64,000 bases of DNA from NCBI GenBank assembly GCA_012932295.1, contig JAAONU010000001.1:3681104-3745103 (forward strand), given 5' to 3'. Positions 26,441 to 39,596 of this stretch are shown here, piece after piece (the first letter of the stretch is position 1; every line of letters begins with the position of its first letter). Source of the DNA: Cyclina sinensis. Lineage: Eukaryota > Mollusca > Bivalvia > Venerida > Veneridae. The notes beneath the pieces are model-generated. The model made no database searches. It saw only the letters and a program-made list of their open reading frames with translations, and had not been told where the DNA came from. Made by a program: the position numbers and the translations under genes.

Positions 26441-28494
26441 AATCCAAATACAAAAATATCTAAAGGCTTAAAATGATGTTCCACATACAAAATCTAGTTG
26501 ACAAAGCAACTGAATTGGGACGATATAAACTCAAACCACTGCCTGTTGAAATTGATTTGCCAAAAACGCTTTTTGTTGTTGTTGTTGTTGTGTCTGTGTG
26601 TTTTTTGTTCTTGTTGTAGTTGTTTTGTTTTAGTTTTCCAAAATAATTTTTTAACCTATTTTTGTTTTAGTAACAGTGAAAACATGTTGTAAAATCCTGG
26701 GCAACCAGGAAATGTTCGTGTAAATGAATAAAAAGTATAATTTGCTTATCTAAGAATTCAAGGTCTAGAACATTTAAAGGGGCTGGTTCTCCAGAACAAC
26801 ACAAAAGCATCAAAAACTATTGTATGAAGTCCATTATGTACTAGTACTCCGTACTTCAGTTCATTCCATCCATCTTTCTTGCAAGAAGCAAAGGCTAACA
26901 ACTTTCTTGCAGAAAATGTTAGCATAGTATTATATTGTTGATATACTACATTTGATTACGTATAAGGGTAAGGACTTTTAAAGCACAAACTTAACAAAGA
27001 CACCACTTAAAGTACAAATCACCTTTTTACTGTAATTCTGGTTTTGATAATTTTTGGGAAAAAAATGAAATGACATTCTGTTCAATTTTGATGGGGCAAT
27101 TATTTTCCAAGTTGTACAGAAGTATACAATATAATTCATATCTTATCAAGTAAATGCAAAAAGATAAAATAATACTTAAACTTTTATACAAGCTGTCATC
27201 AGAGCTACACAATAAAGATAAAGGACTATGACTGTTTTAAGAATACTAAAACGATGACTTAGACGGAAATAATCTCAAAAAAACTTACTGAAATTCTTTG
27301 AACAACAAAATACCTTGAATATAATTCATATTACTACTGTACCTGAAATATGAAACTGTTAATTAATCCCTAATGAAATGTTCTCTGAAGCTGCACTGGA
27401 AAGCATTTTATTGAGGTCAAACCAATACAACCATATTGTTATCTATTGCTTTTGCTGCACCAAACTGGAAGTGCAATTAATAAAATGCTTTTTTGTATTT
27501 TTTTTACTTGACATTGGAGTGGTAGACAGACAAAGCTTTGAACTTAACACGACATAGAAAGATGGGGAATTAATTAAAAGACTCAAAAATGCTGTTAGAG
27601 GATCTATACACCCGAGACAGTTTCATACAAACAACTTCGCACAACTATGTCTTGGACTTGTATAACATTAGAATTTCATAATTACAAATTGTCAAATTTA
27701 AGCTGGATATACGAATAGTTGAAGTAGTTGTCCAAGTAAGCCGGAATATTTAAAAAATATAAGTTTACAATTACGTATATCTCCAGAAAAAAAGCAAACA
27801 GCCAATTTTTATACTTCAATATATTTACTGAAAAGATTGACACTGTGAAATCGTAGTTATAAGTTGAATTTATAGTTATACTACAAAGTACATTTTTAAA
27901 TCTTTTGGAATAGACTGAATTCATTGTTTCTTCTAATTTATTATTTTAGAACATTCACGATGATTTCACCATTTATCTTGACCGCTATTTATTTTGGTCT
28001 TTCTGAACACCGGAATCAGGCCTGCTTTAAAAATAGGAATAATGTTTCATAGTACCGACGTTTTATGCCTCTAAAATCCCCTTGTATAACCTGCATTTCT
28101 TTAACAAACACAGTTCATAAGCTTCCGCATTTTTCCCAGTTCAAATGAAACTAAATTTTACTGTTTTTAGAAATATCTCCACTGCTTATTTCCAAGGAAC
28201 AATTTAAAAAGAGAAACGCTTTTGACGGAAGAACTTAAAAATTAAAGGTGTTAAGCAACGTAGACTTTTCCAGTTATGTCATTTAATTCCAACATCCAGT
28301 TACCTCATAAACTCTTCTCTTTGGCAGGCATTAAGAAAACACTCTACCATGTTGACGTTAATGGCGGAAACAAATATATATTATTTTTCCGAGACATTAA
28401 AAGGCTTTTACTATATATCCATGTAATTTAATAATATCATCCCTCGTTAAAATCTTTGTGTTCGAGGAAAAGACGTTAAAAAAATCTTTCTTGC
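26441..28494. other. Gene-poor stretch
   Basis: No gene was recognised. A GTT run lies near 26571-26592. Minus-strand open frames at 27027-27212 and 27682-27924 are AT-driven and carry no domain. Confidence 0.4.
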
Positions 28495-28715
28495 AAGCGA
28501 AGGAAGAAATCGATGCAATTTTGACCCAGATGCAAACGTAATTGCTACTACGTTCTGTGGATGTAGTAAAAAGATATAAATTCAGAAGACTTGTCGCCAG
28601 AACTATTCCGGTTCTATTTCCTGTTCATTTTATAACAATGAAGTAAAAATGACATAAAAAGTGCACTCAATAATCATTTTTGTTGTCTAGACAGGTACAG
28701 TTATTAATTGTGAAA
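28495..28715 (+). repeat. Four-copy dispersed repeat, copy b
   Basis: Matches copy c through GTAATTGCTACTACGT, CTTGTCGCCAGA, TTCTATTTCCTGT, AAAATGACATAAA and TCTAGACNGGTA. It is the clearest pair partner of 30780-31000. Confidence 0.6.
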
Positions 28716-30779
28716 ACCAGAGCTAAAACTAGAGACAGAAGTTTTCCGCTGTTAGCCTGTGTGCTAAATGACTGCTAAACATTCCATAATATTTGTATTT
28801 TGCTTTAAATATTATGGAAAGCGTTTAGTTTGATAATGTATTCTAAAAACACAGTGCGTGCGTGCACATCGACATACAACAGATTTACAAACACAAGAAT
28901 GCACCGTGAGAGAAGTCAGCCCTGCACCCCCCCCCCCCCACACCCCACCCTCAAGCCTGAAACAATATGGAACGTATTTAAAAACGTTAGAAGTTATATG
29001 CATTCAAAGTTACGGTGTTCTTTCTGATTAACCCTGTAAGAAGGCACAATATATAGACAAGCTTTCGTCATGACTTCAAGATTTGCGCGGTTTTGACTGT
29101 TTGTTAGGAGACAAAGCTAGAAATTCAGATAATGAAAATGCCATATGTATGTTCTACTGCAGATGCGAGTATTTTGTGAAACTTAGAAAAGGTAGTCAAC
29201 ACTGCTCAACTATTGGCTGAAAACAAACAATAGAACTTTCCTAGTAATAACCTGTTTAAATGCAACTGTCTTATCCTGCATATAATGGAATTGTACAAAA
29301 ACATTACGAAACAAGCAAAAGAATTTTTTCCTTTTCTAAAGTTACAGATGATTCTCATTTTACATCTATAAAATATAAACGAATTTGTTTTCTTTGCAAG
29401 ATATGTAAATGAGTTTTGAAATGGAATTTTAGCAGAAAAAATATACGTCCCGTTTAAGTTTACTGCAGCGTAACGAGTGCACATGCATTAGTCGATACGA
29501 GATGGGGACCCGCGCATTTTATATTCAAAATAACGTTCTTCAAATTTGACATTTTTCCGAACACAGTCTCAAAAGTGCGAACGAATGAAGATATAATTAA
29601 ATAGATACCGCAGGAAACCGAGTCTTTGCGAATACATACCTGGTTTTATAAACGTGCCTGTTATATAGCATTTCTGCACGCGAGGTTTATTTCTTGGTTC
29701 GAGTTGTTCACCAGATTTCACAGGAAGTGACGTGCAGCATATGTAATAACTACTCACAATATTCATTAGCCATTATGTCAGTTTTCAGTAATTTTACAGT
29801 ATTTTCAGCACATTTTAGGGTATACGAGAGATATTCGGGCGGGGGGCGAATTAACCGGATGTGATTATTCGATTAATTTTCATCAACTATTTACCTGCTA
29901 CTTATTCGAGAACCAAGCGTATAAATAAATTTATCAGATCATTTTTAAACCCGGACGTTTTCTAATGTTTAGACCCTCTTCCCTATTTTCAAACCTATCG
30001 AGTTACATTGCCTGGAAAGAAATGTAAACTTGAGATACTCGTATAGGGGAGCTCTAGCGACATAGAATAGTTGAATCTTGTAATACTGTTCAGCTGTTTT
30101 AATAGTGTAGACAGATAAATTAAACACGTGAAAGTTTGTATTTTAGAACATCTTTCGTTGGTAAAGTAATATGGAAATGTGGCAACTGAAAGTGAGAGAT
30201 AACTGGTAGGTCAACATTACTAAAGTCAATTTCTTATTATTTCATTCAAGTCCAAGCTGGAACAATATCGGCGTTTTTTAACATGGCATGTTCTATAAAT
30301 ACAGTATAAGACGATTTGTCTGTTAATTCATCGGCGTAGATAGATACATCTTTGTTCTGCAAATCAGGTTGTATGGATCACGTAGAATGGTTTGAAAACT
30401 ATCTCCAGACTTCCATAGAATACGTTTATAAGTCCGATACAACAGTTTGTCACTACGTTTTAATTGTTGTTTGACTACAATGATCCCTTATGAGCCCATA
30501 CATATGTGAAAATATTAGCTGCTTCTATCAGTTTTGCAACAATATTTGAACAACAATGACCATTCAGAATAAGACAGTTAAACACATTTAGAGCACTTCC
30601 ATTGCATACTTCCTACTATCCTAAAGGCGAAACAAATAGCTCAGCATTATATTAAACATTACTGGAATAAAACTGTTTACAAAAGTCGTTGAGCTTCTTA
30701 ATATATCCGTTATCTTGTTTATTCTTACGTCCATTAAAGTATTTACTTACTTTAGCAAAATGGCCAGAAACAGAATTTC
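28716..30779. other. Gene-poor stretch
   Basis: No gene was recognised. A poly-C run of about 12 lies at 28928-28940. The two overlapping open frames around 28812-29027 span this run and are not credible. Confidence 0.4.
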
Positions 30780-31000
30780 TGCGAGAAAAGAAAGAAAACT
30801 GACAAGCAATGACCCAATTACATCCATAATTACTACTACGTACCGAGTTTGTAATATAAAGAAAAGAAATCAAGGAGATTTGTCGCCAGACGCATTTCCC
30901 TTCTATTTCCTGTACGTGAACTTTGACTGAAATTAAAATGACATAAATTGTTTACCCGCTGAGTAATAATTTCAAATACCTTTCATCGTCTAGACTGGTA
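30780..31000 (+). repeat. Four-copy dispersed repeat, copy c
   Basis: Contains CCAATTACATCCATAATTAC, TTGTCGCCAGACGC, TTCTATTTCCTGTACGTG and AAAATGACATAAA, shared with copies b and d in the same order. Confidence 0.6.
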
Positions 31001-31495
31001 TGTTTTGTATTTATGAAACCAGTCACGTACGCGTTGCCAGGGAATGTGAGTAGAATTATTAGCTGACATCTAGTCATAACTAAACAATTTAGTATGTTCA
31101 CAATGATATTTAAATGACGCCTATATAACAACTTAAACTGTGAGAAGGGCAACAACCCAAGTTTTGGTAAGCATCATTAGAAACGGATCTCCGGCTGACA
31201 GTCTGAAACTTACTTTTCTGAAACTTAATGGCTAAACACGTCATTCAAACAAACCAAGACAAGATACAAGTCTTAAAATACAAAATACAAGGAAATTTAT
31301 TTTACGTCGGTACATACAGGATGTCATAAATTATGTCACACTTTCAAACATGCCTATTGTATATTGTATATAAAAAGAACTCGATAAAATTTATGCTATT
31401 TAATTAAGTGGAAAATACAGTTTTATAACATGTGCAATATGTAAGTTATTACTGAAAATTTAAGGCGATCATAGCCTTTAAATACATACATTGTT
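31001..31495. other. Spacer, nothing recognised
   Basis: AT-rich, no gene seen. Confidence 0.4.
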
Positions 31496-31647
31496 TTACA
31501 TTAAATGCTCAAAATGACGTCCATTTTGACGTCGCACGGCATACAGTCTCTTCATAAAATTCACTGATCTGCATATTTAGTTTGTGATCAGTCTCATCTC
31601 TCGAACTATTGTTGTCTTAAGATCATTTGTTGTCTGAGGCTTGGTTT

Positions 31648-31743
31648 TGTCGCGGGGTCAGAAAAATCATTAACCAAGGGGGGACTCGAACCCGCGACAC
31701 CCCGCTTGCAAGTCAGGTGCTCTACCAACTGAGCTACCCGGGC
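31648..31743 (-). mobile_element. tRNA-LTR fragment inside the mariner-like pseudogene
   Basis: On the minus strand the piece begins at base 1 of a tRNA-like sequence (31743) and ends with GACCCCGCGACA (31648), the same 3' end as the LTRs at 9.5-12.6 kb. The LTR part upstream of the tRNA is absent, because the adjoining sequence reads as transposase (KVAVWAALS). The insertion is about 96 bp. No target duplication is visible, and a large part of the transposase is missing at the junction. Confidence 0.65.
31671..31743 (-). tRNA. tRNA-like module (anticodon loop CTTGCAA, TGC)
   Basis: It has an A box TAGCTCAGTTGG, a B box GGTTCGAGTCC, anticodon arm CCTGA-CTTGCAA-GCGGG with weak pairing, T arm GCGGG-TTCGAGT-CCCCC, and a T5 run soon after the 3' end. 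Anticodon TGC would be alanine. The acceptor stem has mismatches, so it is more likely a mobile-element part than a working tRNA gene. Confidence 0.5.
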
Positions 31744-32310
31744 TTAATGCAGCCCAGACAGCAACCTTTGCAACATGGGTTGATTTTTCTGCAAACAAGT
31801 TCAGCTTTCCAGCTGAGCAATAGCGATGAATTTGCTTATTCAATTGAGGGTCCAAGCAGAAATGTGATTCGTAACTAAACCATATCTTTTCCGCTAAAGC
31901 TTCATTGTCAATCATCTAACTTGCAAAATCCAATCTTAAAGGAAAATTGCTGTCCTTCATATGTTGACGCATGGGAATGGAATATGGCGTAAGTTTCAAA
32001 TCAATCATAGCGTAAACTTCTGTATACATTGGTCATACTACAGACATTCGTAATGTCTGATAACAGCTGTCTCATTGACCTTTGTGGTGTGTCCATTTCC
32101 TGGGCTTCTCGCTGTTCGGGGACGACCCTGATTGTTGAGTCTCTGATCGAGAACTGATCCTGTTGTTTCAAACTTCTGTATGATTCTGTTTACTTGCATT
32201 CTGCTGATTTTTTTCATTTGGATACATTTTTTCACACTTCTAACAACATAAATTACAGATTTTCTTTCAACATACAACTTAAGAATTTCCTGACGCCTTT
32301 GCCTGGATAG

Positions 32311-33884
32311 CTAATATTACAGAATGTAAGCAATTTCATCAGCTTTAAAATGCAAATTTTAGTAGAAGCATACCTGCCAAAGAATAACAAACATAAAAAC
32401 AGGTACATAAAACACAATGGCTATATTGATAAAATAACATTTACAAAAAAGACACAGGCCATCACATAAGATTCATTAGAAAAACACATATCACAAAGCT
32501 AAGGGGTGTATGGTAAGCTAGACAATGTCAGGATACAAAACATAAGAGAATACATTTACATATATATGCATTAAAGAAAAAAATGGGATAATAGGAAAAG
32601 CAAGTATAATGTATTCATCATCCAGTACATTAGCACAAGCATAAAATATAAAATTGTATGCATACGCTTTAAGATCATCTATCAAGTTAAACAAAATAAG
32701 ATATATGAAAAAGCACAAAACATTTAGCAGTTTAAGAAAGGTGCAGTGTCAGAAATACTCAACATAATCAAAGACAATAAAATAGAGCACAATTTGAAAT
32801 AAATATTAATAAACATATAAAAAACACATTAAGCAGCTTAAAACAATAAAGATGCAGTTAGTCTTAATATGTTTGCAATGATATGACACAGCAAAGAACA
32901 GACTGTGGCCATAATGGTTGGACATTGCTGTTATAGCGGATTCAACTGCTCACCTTGACAAACACGGACATTTTTAAACTTTGGTATATTCAGAATTTGT
33001 TCAAAATTAAATCTTAGAGGTTATAAGAACTAAATAACTTTACTAGTCAATTGACCAAACAAAAGCGACAGTATAAGGAGGAACCCACCTAAAAATAAGC
33101 AGCCTAAATGATAATAATAATAATGATGGTGATGATGGTGATGATAATAAATATAATAATAATACTGCAATTCTTTATTTAAAGAACACCGCTATGCCAT
33201 TATACCAGTTAAAGGAGCGTGGTTTTACATATAAGGAACTTTTACATAATATCTACACTCTAAGATAAAATCACAGTGTTTTCTTTACTTTTTATATACA
33301 TATGACTATATGCAATGTTGCTGTAGAATCCAAATGACCATGGTCCATACTGATTCTATTATTGTGTGAGTACATGATACCGGAAATTGAGATGCTCAAT
33401 ACTCAACACACTTAACATTGCTTTTTTGCAGGTACATGTTAAGTTTCCTGCAAATAGATGTAAATAATACTGTTCGACTGCAAATGTGAACAGCAAGCAT
33501 GACTTGAAAACCAAAAATTACCAAATTATGGACAAGTTTAAGTTACTTTGACTGAACTACCTTTTAAACACCATCTCGGATAGAGCAATTTGTCATCCTT
33601 TGTGTTTCCCCTCGCTCTTTATCTCTTAGAAGTCCCCTAAGGTGTAATCTTATTAATACACGTTATCTGTATAGACAATTTAAGCCATTTTTGGTCTCGA
33701 AAAGTCCTTTTCTGACTTCACCGATATAATATATAGACAAAGAATTTTCAATCATATGGAAAGTGATTATTTCATGTACAGTTTTATAAGAATCTAAAAG
33801 CTCTGTACTTAATTTCTCCTTTATTATGTTTCAGCGTCCTTTTTATTTTATCTGCTTCCGATGAAAAGAAAATTTAGCTGGAGA
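32311..33884. other. Gene-poor stretch with a simple repeat
   Basis: No gene was recognised. Near 33107-33172 there is a compound ATA/ATG trinucleotide repeat (TAATAATGATGG type). The open frame at 32518-32718 has no domain. Confidence 0.4.
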
Positions 33885-34100
33885 AACGAATTAATTCACA
33901 GCTAGGGGGAAAGTCGATGTAATTGTGGACCCAATTACATTCGTAATTTCTACCTTGTTTCCATGTTTGTAGAACGAAGATAAAGCCTCGATTCTTGTAT
34001 TTCCGGTACATGTGGTTAACTTGAAATGACAGTGAGATAAAATGTGCATCTGCGGAATATTTAGTGTTGTCTTGCACGGTGAAGTGTTGCAATTACCTAC
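33885..34100 (+). repeat. Four-copy dispersed repeat, copy d
   Basis: Shares CCAATTACATTCGTAATT with copy c. A GTATTTCCGGTACATG stretch and AAATGACA follow at equivalent positions. It is the most diverged copy. Confidence 0.45.
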
Positions 34101-34239
34101 TATACCAGAAAATTGTTCAAACAATTCTAATCCACTAAGTAAGTCTGTAGCTTAGATTACATAATTATGACGTTTTAAAACTCTAACAAAGAAAGATTTG
34201 TAACATTGGGTTATGGAAAATGGTAAAACAAACGTATTC

Positions 34240-36340
34240 CTGAAAAGGCGGGATAGTCAAGGCACGACGCTTGCAGACATGCAAAAAGGAACATTGGAAA
34301 ACACCAAGCTGGCAGACATGCAGAAAAAGGGAAAAGATTACACACTAAGCGGGCAGACATGCAGAAAAGGACTAACAGATAACACGCGAAGTCAGCAGAC
34401 ATACTGTAAAGGACCAACAGATAACACCCGAAGCTAGCAGGCATGCTGTGAAGGACCAACAGATAAAACCCAAAGCTAGCAGTCACGTGTAAAGGACCAA
34501 CTGATAACACGAGAAACTAGCAGACATCCTGTAAAGGACCAACAGATATCACGCGAAGCTGGCAAACATGCAGTAAAGGACCAACAGATAACACCCGAAG
34601 CTAGCATGCATGCTGTGAAGGACCAACAGATAAAACCCAAAGCTAGCAGTCACGTGTAAAGGACCAACTGATAACACGAGAAGCTAGCAGACATCCTGTA
34701 AAGGACCAACAGATATCACGCGAAGCTGGCAAACATGCAGTAAAGGACCAACAGATAACATGCGAAGCTGGCAAACATGCAGTAAAGGACCAACAGATAA
34801 CATGCGAAGCTGGCAAACATGCAGTAAAGGACCAACAGATAACATGCGAAGCTGGCAAACATGCAGTAAAGGACCAACAGATAACACCCGAAGCTAGCAT
34901 GCATGCCGTAAAGGAACAACAGATAACCTGCGAAGCTAGCAGACATAATGTAAAGCACCAACAGATAACATGCGAAGCTAGCAAACATGCAGTAAAGGAA
35001 CAACAGATAACACCCGAAGCTAGCAGACATAATGTAAAGCACCAACAGATAACATGCGAAGCTAGCAGACATAATGAAAAGCACCAACAGATAACATGCG
35101 AAGCTAGCAAACATGCAGTAAAGGAACAACAGATAACATCCGAAGCTACCAGACTTGCTGTAAAGGACCAACAGATAACAAGCGAAGCTAGCAAAAATAC
35201 AGTAAAGGACCATCAGATATCGCGCGATGTTAGCAGACATGCTGTAAAGGACCAACAGATAACACGAGAAGCTAGCAGACATGCTGTAAAGGACCAACAG
35301 ATAACACGCGAAACTAACAAACTTGCTGTAAAGGACCAACAGATAACACGCGAAGCTAGCAAACATGTAGTAAAGGACCAACAGATAACACGAGAAGCTA
35401 GCAGACATGCTGTAAAGGACCAACAGATAACACGCGAAGCTAGCAGACATGCAGTAAAAGACCAACAGATAACACGAGAAGCTAGCAGACATGCTGTAAA
35501 GGACCAACAGATAACATGCGAAACTAGCAGACTTGCTGTAAAGGACCAACAGGTAACACGCAAAGCTAGCAGACATGCTATAAAAGACCAACAGATAACA
35601 TGCGAAACTAGCAAAAATGCTATAAAGGACCAACAGATAACATGCGAAGTGGTAACACACAAATCTGGCAGACATGGAGAAAAGGATCAATAGATAACAC
35701 ATGAAGCTGCCAGACATGCAGTAAAGGATCAATGGATAACACGCAAAGTTAGCAAACAAACAAGAAAGAAACTATGATAACACACGATGCTTGCAGACAT
35801 GCAGTTAAAGAAAAACATGAATTACACGCACGAAGCTGTTAAACAAGCAGTAAAAAGTTGATGGATAATGCACAAAGCAGGCAAACATGCAGTAAAAAGT
35901 CGATGAATAACGCACGAAGCTGGCAAACATGCAGTAAAAAGTTGATGGATAATGCACAAAGCAGGCAAACATGCAGTAAAAAGTCGATGAATAACGCACG
36001 AAGTTGGCAAATATGCAGTAAAAAATCGATGGATAACGCATGAAGCTGGCAAACATGCAGTAAAAAGTCGATGGATAACGCACGAAGCTGGCAAACATGC
36101 AGTAAAAAGTCGATGAATTACGCACGAAGCTGGCAAACATGCAGTAAAAGGTCGATGGATAACTCATGAAGCTGGCAAACATGCAGTAAAAAGTCGACAG
36201 ATAACGCACGAAGCTGGCAAACATGCAGTAAAAAGGACGATTGATAACACGCGAAGCTGGCAAACACCAGTATAGGGAAAATCGATTGCACAATAAGCTG
36301 GCAACATCCAGTATAGGATCGATGGATAACATCATCGACA
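34240..36340 (+). repeat. Large 42-bp tandem array
   Basis: Nearly 50 head-to-tail copies of a 42-bp unit. The left block (to about 35750) has the type GCAGACATGCTGTAAAGGAC then CAACAGATAACACGAGAAGCTA. The right block (about 35840-36240) is a subfamily with CAGTAAAAAGTCGATGGATA. Higher-order duplication is visible: the block near 34420-34570 recurs near 34580-34720. Because 42 is divisible by three, open frames of up to 347 codons run through it on both strands. These are periodic artefacts with no other coding evidence. Confidence 0.95.
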
Positions 36341-36379
36341 CTCTGCTGCATGCTTGCCACCTTAACGTGTAAACCATCG

Positions 36380-36840
36380 TTAATGTACTTTACATTTGCC
36401 AGTTCCGAGTGTTTTCATTGGACCCTTCACTAATGTCTGCCAGCTTGTTGTGTAATTCATTGTCAATACACTTATGTCTATCACCTTTGCGTGTTATCAA
36501 TCGACCCTTTTCTGCATGTTTTTAAACTCTTGCCCTATACTGATGTGTGTCATTTTCGCATGGTATCGGCTGACCTTCATTGCATTTTTGCCATAGTACA
36601 TGTTATCAACTGCAACAAAACTAATGTTTACCAGCTTCGCGTGTTATCCATTGTCCCTATACTGCATGTCTGTCATTTTGCTTGTTATCCATTGCTACTA
36701 TACTGATGTCTGCCAGCTTCATGTGTTATCCATTGTCCCACGTCGGTAAGCTTTGCATCTTATCTATCAACCTTTAACTACTTGTCTGCCAGCTTCACGT
36801 GAAATCCATTGTCCTTTTACTGTATGTTCTGAAAGAACCA
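36380..36840 (-). repeat. Inverted, diverged arm of the 42-bp array
   Basis: The + strand here carries TGTCTGCCAGCTTCATGTGT then TATCCATTGTCC. This is the reverse complement of the array unit at 34240-36340. About ten diverged copies are recognisable. The switch in orientation lies near 36340-36380, so the whole region is a head-to-head inverted repeat with arms of very different lengths. Confidence 0.8.
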
Positions 36841-39596
36841 AATTCTGAAAGCTGAAACAAATGGGACTCCGAGGTATTAAAGCGAAAAGATTCTATGTAC
36901 TATTGAACAAAGAAACAGATGGAAACTTTTCGCTTTTGTCCCTCGAAATACGGTCCAATATTACGACCAACACATTAATGAAGGCATCTTCAACTGGTCC
37001 TGTTAGCATAACTTTAATGTAAATATATTTCGCACCTACATCATTCTGACAAACTGTGTGCGTCTCAAGCAATATGTCAACGGGTTGTCATGACAGTTTT
37101 TTTCCATTCAGATGAAGACGCAGACCTCAGACTACTTTCGGTTCTAAAGCTACCAGGACACAAGAACAATAACATTGGATACAGTATCTGAAATACTGAA
37201 AATACATTGTTAATGAGCGACGAAACAAATCAAACTACATTGACTGCGTTAAACTCATCACTATGCTAGATTTGTAAAATTTAGGTCCAGAACGGTTCGT
37301 GATAAGATACATAAAACACCATATCGACACCCGACATCAAAATAGATAGCCTTTATAAATCAAGAATATTGCAAATGTGTATTAAATTGAACAAAAATGC
37401 TTCTTGTAACAGTTAATTTGTTTTTAAAAGTTGAATTATCTTTACTGACAGCGCATAAAGAAATTATACTACGAAATCGAGTGATTTACCTGTGATCGCG
37501 TCTTTATTAAATTCTTATCACGCAAAAAGTGAGGAATGGTCTGGTTCCACATTTGCCAGAGGAAATTTATACAAAATATCTTTGTAAAACAACAAAAGCA
37601 AATGAATTTCGAAAAGAGTATTCATAAACACGAACATCATGAACATCTCCTTGTTAACGATTTCCGAAATGATCTGTCAATATTGTAAAAAAATGGAGAT
37701 TGCAAGATCAACTTTTTATGTTGATGAGAGAGTGTGCGTGTGTGTGTTTACTTGTGTGGCATTACCTGGCTGCCCAGAAGTACACATTATTCCAAAACAA
37801 ATGTCTTACACAGAAACATGCTATTTCTAGAGTCTTATTTGTCGTCTCAGTCGTTGTACTATATGGTTATAAGTGAATTTAAGTACTTTACACTCAGCAG
37901 AAACGTAATTGCACAGATTTGCATGTCTGTCTTTGACTTGGCTACTAAGTAATAAACATACAATAAGGCCAGAATACAGCAACAGTCATTATGGTTCATA
38001 TCAGTTGCAAAATAAATCAGTTACAACTTAGAACATATATATTATGCTATTGAGTATTTACATTTCAACGCACGTGTCGATCGGGGAAAGGTTAGATTGT
38101 TTGTTTTCAAACCTGTCCAAGTCAGTGATTTAGATATTCTGTATGAATTTATATATTGCTCATTTTCATAAATTCAATAAACGCTTCTCGAAATGTAATA
38201 AAGCTTTTGTGATTGACAAAGCAATAACAGAACTGTTAAATATAACAAAGGCTCTGGCGCATAGACGCCAAGTGGCTGAAAGAGATGACTGACTTAGATT
38301 ACCTAAGTAGTGCCGAAATCCTGTATATTCAGACTGAGTTTCTAAATCTCAAAGCATTATGACTAAAAGGTGATTCTGAACACTACTTGCATTATTACTG
38401 CGTCTGTAAAAGACTGATATCATATATTCATACTAAACTTTACTGTAAATTATCTGGGTAGCTGTATTCTACTCATATTCACTGACATAGAATGACATAA
38501 AAATACATTTGAAACAAAATGACAAGTTACTTTTGTATCATATTTCTAGATAATAGAATACTGTTTTACGTTACATTAACGGTGATGATATATCAAATGA
38601 TGTCTATGAAATAAAAAAAAAGAAATTCAAAAGAATGATTATAACAAACAAAAATTGTTTTTAAAAAATCTTAGTGAATTATTCGTCAAATATATTAATA
38701 AAAATAAGGGTTCACGTTAGAGTGATAACTTTGAAAATACCTAATGATATATATAAAACAGCGGACCATTTCGTTTCCTTTTAAACCATATAAATGTAAA
38801 TGAAATTGAACAAATTATAACCCGATTCCAAGATGTCAGTCAAAAATTACAACAGATAGATTGATCACATTTATGTTCGTACTTAATTAGAGAGTTGTTA
38901 TTATACAATTTTGGATGAATAGGGATTTATAAAAAAAAAAAAAAAAAAAAATATCTTCTTTACATTATCTTTTGTTGCATTTTGATTGAGAATGAGCAAA
39001 TGAAATGCACTGCAGTATATCATCGGCTTATTTTATGATATGCCAAATAAAATGGCCAAACTATGAGAAAAAATACGGTATAATCCTAAACTTTGAAACG
39101 TTTAAACGTCAATAGAAGCGGTCACATATTTGTGTTGTATTTAAGAAAGCTTATATGTCTTTTAAATTATTAGACAACACGAGTTATCTAAATGATGTTT
39201 AAAAAAAACTAAGTGCTAGGTACTCCTTTGAAAAGTAAGTAAGACAGTCGGTTTGAATAAACAAGTATTGCGGCACACTCTGTTCAATCTTTCAGAGGAC
39301 AGAAAGTGGGCGAGACATTATTAAAGAAGTCTTTATTTTTTCTGGAGACAAATACAGACTGTTTATTGAACAATCAGCACATTTTTAAAGACTGCGGGTT
39401 TTCAAATCATTACTGTTATTGTGACATATATTTGTCGATTTGTCTCTATAGTTCCTTAATCATCACAATTTTCCCGTCATTCCTTGAGACTATAATAATA
39501 TCTGGTGATGATATTGTAATAACAACTTGTTTGTGACAAAACTTTAATTGGTCGACTACTTTCTTAGGAAATGTCACATGACGACACATACGTTCA
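36841..39596. other. Gene-poor stretch
   Basis: No gene was recognised. A poly-A run of about 20 lies near 38931-38951. Overlapping open frames at 37639-37952 and 39306-39673 have no domain. Confidence 0.4.

Larger units (their letters stand above)
31496..32310 (-). pseudogene. Mariner-like transposase pseudogene with internal loss
   Basis: Read from 32310 downward. The N-terminal helix-turn-helix part shows RRQEILKLYVERKSV, RIIQKFETTGSV and GRPRTARSP. A middle part after a frameshift has TPYSIPMRQHMKDSNFPLRL, a stop, and then EKIWFSYESHFCLD. The usual catalytic FSDE motif reads FSYE, so the first catalytic Asp is lost. After KVAVWAALS the frame is cut at about 31744 by a tRNA-LTR piece. Beyond that piece only the C-terminus returns (TIVREMRLIT, stop, then RRQNGRHFEHLM and TAA at 31496-31498). 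The region with the other acidic catalytic residues is missing. It resembles cut-and-paste Tc1/mariner-type transposases and is inactive. Element ends were not found. Confidence 0.75.

Noticed and set aside
28812..29027. Overlapping frames on both strands around a poly-C run
   Set aside because: Low-complexity run, no domain. Two equally open strands argue against coding.
34716..35759. 347-codon open frame on the minus strand and 264-codon frame on the plus strand in the 42-bp array
   Set aside because: A unit length divisible by three keeps frames open on both strands. The translations are simple repeats with no start context, splice signs or domain.
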